A stretch of 64,000 bases of DNA from assembly GCF_003970695.1 (NCBI RefSeq), contig NZ_CP034570.1:1736001-1800000 (forward strand), given 5' to 3'. Every line of letters starts with the position of its first letter. Positions within the stretch are counted from its first letter, which is position 1. This DNA is from Maribacter sp. MJ134. Lineage in GTDB: Bacteria; Bacteroidota; Bacteroidia; Flavobacteriales; Flavobacteriaceae. This document shows, in pieces, positions 63,285-64,000 of this stretch. Position numbers and translations under genes: made by a program. The notes under the pieces are model-generated. The model was given only the letters and a program-made list of their open reading frames with translations. It ran no database searches and was not told the origin of the DNA.

Positions 63285-64000
63285 AAGTATAACTACCGCT
63301 TTAAAGCTTCTTATAAGCGTAATTCTTATCTATTTTGTTTATACGAAAATAAATATCGATGAGATAGGGAATACTTTAGAAAAGAGTAAGCCTACGTATC
63401 TAGTCATAGCATTATTCTTTTTCCTAGTTTCTAAAATTTTAGCTGCCTTTCGTCTCAACGGATACTTCCACCAATTAGATGTTCGGTTGACACATAAAAG
63501 TAACCTGAGGCTTTACTTTTTAGGTATGTTCTATAACTTGTTCTTGCCTGGGGGAATCGGTGGTGATGCCTATAAGGGGTATCTCATTAAAAAAAGTTTT
63601 GAGGTGCCTACAAAAAGAGTGGTCAGTGTTCTGGTTTTGGATAGGTTAAGTGGACTACTCCTACTTTTTGTATATGCCTGTGTGCTGTTTTATGTATTGC
63701 AAAACCCGGTGTTAGCAGGAGTAAAATACTTATTTATTCTAGGAATTCCGCTTGCCGTTCTTGTCTTTTGGGTCCTGAACAAGCGTTTTTTCAACTACGT
63801 ATTCCCCGTATTCTGGTCCGCCCTAGGATACTCCACCTTAGTGCAATTGGCCCAATTAATCAGTGTCTGGTTCATTATGATGGCCTTGGGTATCGAGGAG
63901 GATAAGGTAGCCTATTTAGTTATTTTCTTGGTGTCCTCAATCGTTTCGGTATTACCCCTTACCATTGGTGGCATTGGAAGTAGGGAAGTAACTTTTTTCT
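63268..64000 (+). CDS. Flippase-like membrane protein (lysylphosphatidylglycerol synthase TM / UPF0104), 3' part cut off
   Basis: 244 codons to the window end. The start is GTG at 63268, just after an in-frame TAG and within the GT2 gene. Hydrophobic segments at about 10-28, 46-66, 84-97 and then several more; the family motif PGGIGGDAYKGYLI (about 94-107) and VVSVLVLDRLSGLL are present, as is LPLTIGGIGSREVTFF near the cut end. Such proteins resemble the flippase half of MprF and are often paired with DPM-like glycosyltransferases, as here. It would move a lipid-linked sugar or lipid; the substrate is unknown. Confidence 0.85.
   Translation, partial: MANTRKSITTALKLLISVILIYFVYTKINIDEIGNTLEKSKPTYLVIALFFFLVSKILAAFRLNGYFHQLDVRLTHKSNLRLYFLGMFYNLFLPGGIGGDAYKGYLIKKSFEVPTKRVVSVLVLDRLSGLLLLFVYACVLFYVLQNPVLAGVKYLFILGIPLAVLVFWVLNKRFFNYVFPVFWSALGYSTLVQLAQLISVWFIMMALGIEEDKVAYLVIFLVSSIVSVLPLTIGGIGSREVTFF

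Overview
This window reads as chromosomal DNA of a marine-type member of the Bacteroidota, most likely Flavobacteriaceae (Maribacter/Zobellia/Arenibacter-like by feel; no rRNA gene is present, so the genus is inference). The signs are moderate AT content, short spacers, many TonB/carboxypeptidase-regulatory-type envelope proteins, many lipoproteins with a short lipobox and acidic residue following, a long SecA without a C-terminal zinc motif, a zinc-less RecQ, one promoter that fits the Bacteroidetes consensus (TTG, 19 bp, TAnnTTTG), and many families typical of this phylum (DUF4105, DUF2911, DUF2795, DUF4198, DUF4097-like, PduO-type ATR, MeaB). Most of the window is ordinary core genome. I see no tRNA, rRNA, CRISPR array, phage or transposase gene.

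Layout. 1-2.9 kb: end of a chaperone-type lipoprotein gene (minus), a small conserved gene, a class A-like serine hydrolase and the pseudouridine synthase RluF. 3.3-8.6 kb: carboxypeptidase-regulatory-domain protein, fasciclin protein, LD-carboxypeptidase and RecQ. 8.8-11.7 kb: the kdsD-tatC-CMD-lptB gene string (LPS precursor, Tat export, LPS transport). 11.8-16.7 kb: two tandem paralogous MG2/plug-type envelope proteins. 16.7-21.2 kb (minus): ArsC/LMW-PTP, DUF4198, DUF4345, MFS, GyrI-like and PssA. 21.3-24.4 kb: DUF4105 and an ABC-F ATPase. 24.4-26.7 kb: first copy of a 0.42-kb repeat that carries a small secreted-peptide gene, a shortened methyltransferase-like gene, cobalamin adenosyltransferase and DUF2795. 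27-36 kb: SecA, a sensor kinase, an M14 peptidase and an amidohydrolase. 36-41.6 kb (minus): small-peptide homologue, RNA helicase, GNAT, RlmF, EthD, a decayed PHP-family gene and a PH-like membrane protein. 41.8-44.7 kb: an ECF-sigma operon ending in a class C-type serine hydrolase. 45-50.7 kb: two Rid-family genes and the ybbP-ybbA/tesA-type cluster. 50.7-54.4 kb: three more small-peptide genes, two of them near-identical direct repeats around an FAD/NAD(P)-binding protein. 54.4-64 kb: M23 peptidase, MsrA, CBM9-type lipoprotein, ECF-sigma/anti-sigma/DUF4097-like operon, aldose epimerase, DUF2911, MeaB, a dolichyl-phosphate-mannose-synthase-like glycosyltransferase and a partial flippase-like membrane protein.

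The feature that ordinary annotation would miss is a five-member family of small secreted proteins (genes at 24630, 36189, 50695, 51566, 53970). They share a signal peptide, an acidic middle and a cationic tail of the form R-[VI]-K-[KR]-A-L-[ST]-F. Three copies sit in a roughly 97-98% identical repeat of about 410-420 bp that includes its own intrinsic terminator, a conserved leader and a symmetric dyad abutting the start codon. All five have the same two sequence blocks upstream (CCGTTCATC-like and TTCAAC), which suggests common regulation. A second, unrelated intergenic element of about 75-100 bp occurs three times (3043, 56851, 61099); one copy supplies the C-terminus of the DUF2911 protein and abuts meaB, which has no ordinary start codon at its natural N-terminus. 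Other points are a decayed PHP gene with an amber codon, a Rid domain fused to a lipocalin-like domain with the Rid arginine missing, and the tandem MG2/plug genes whose 3' ends look homogenised.
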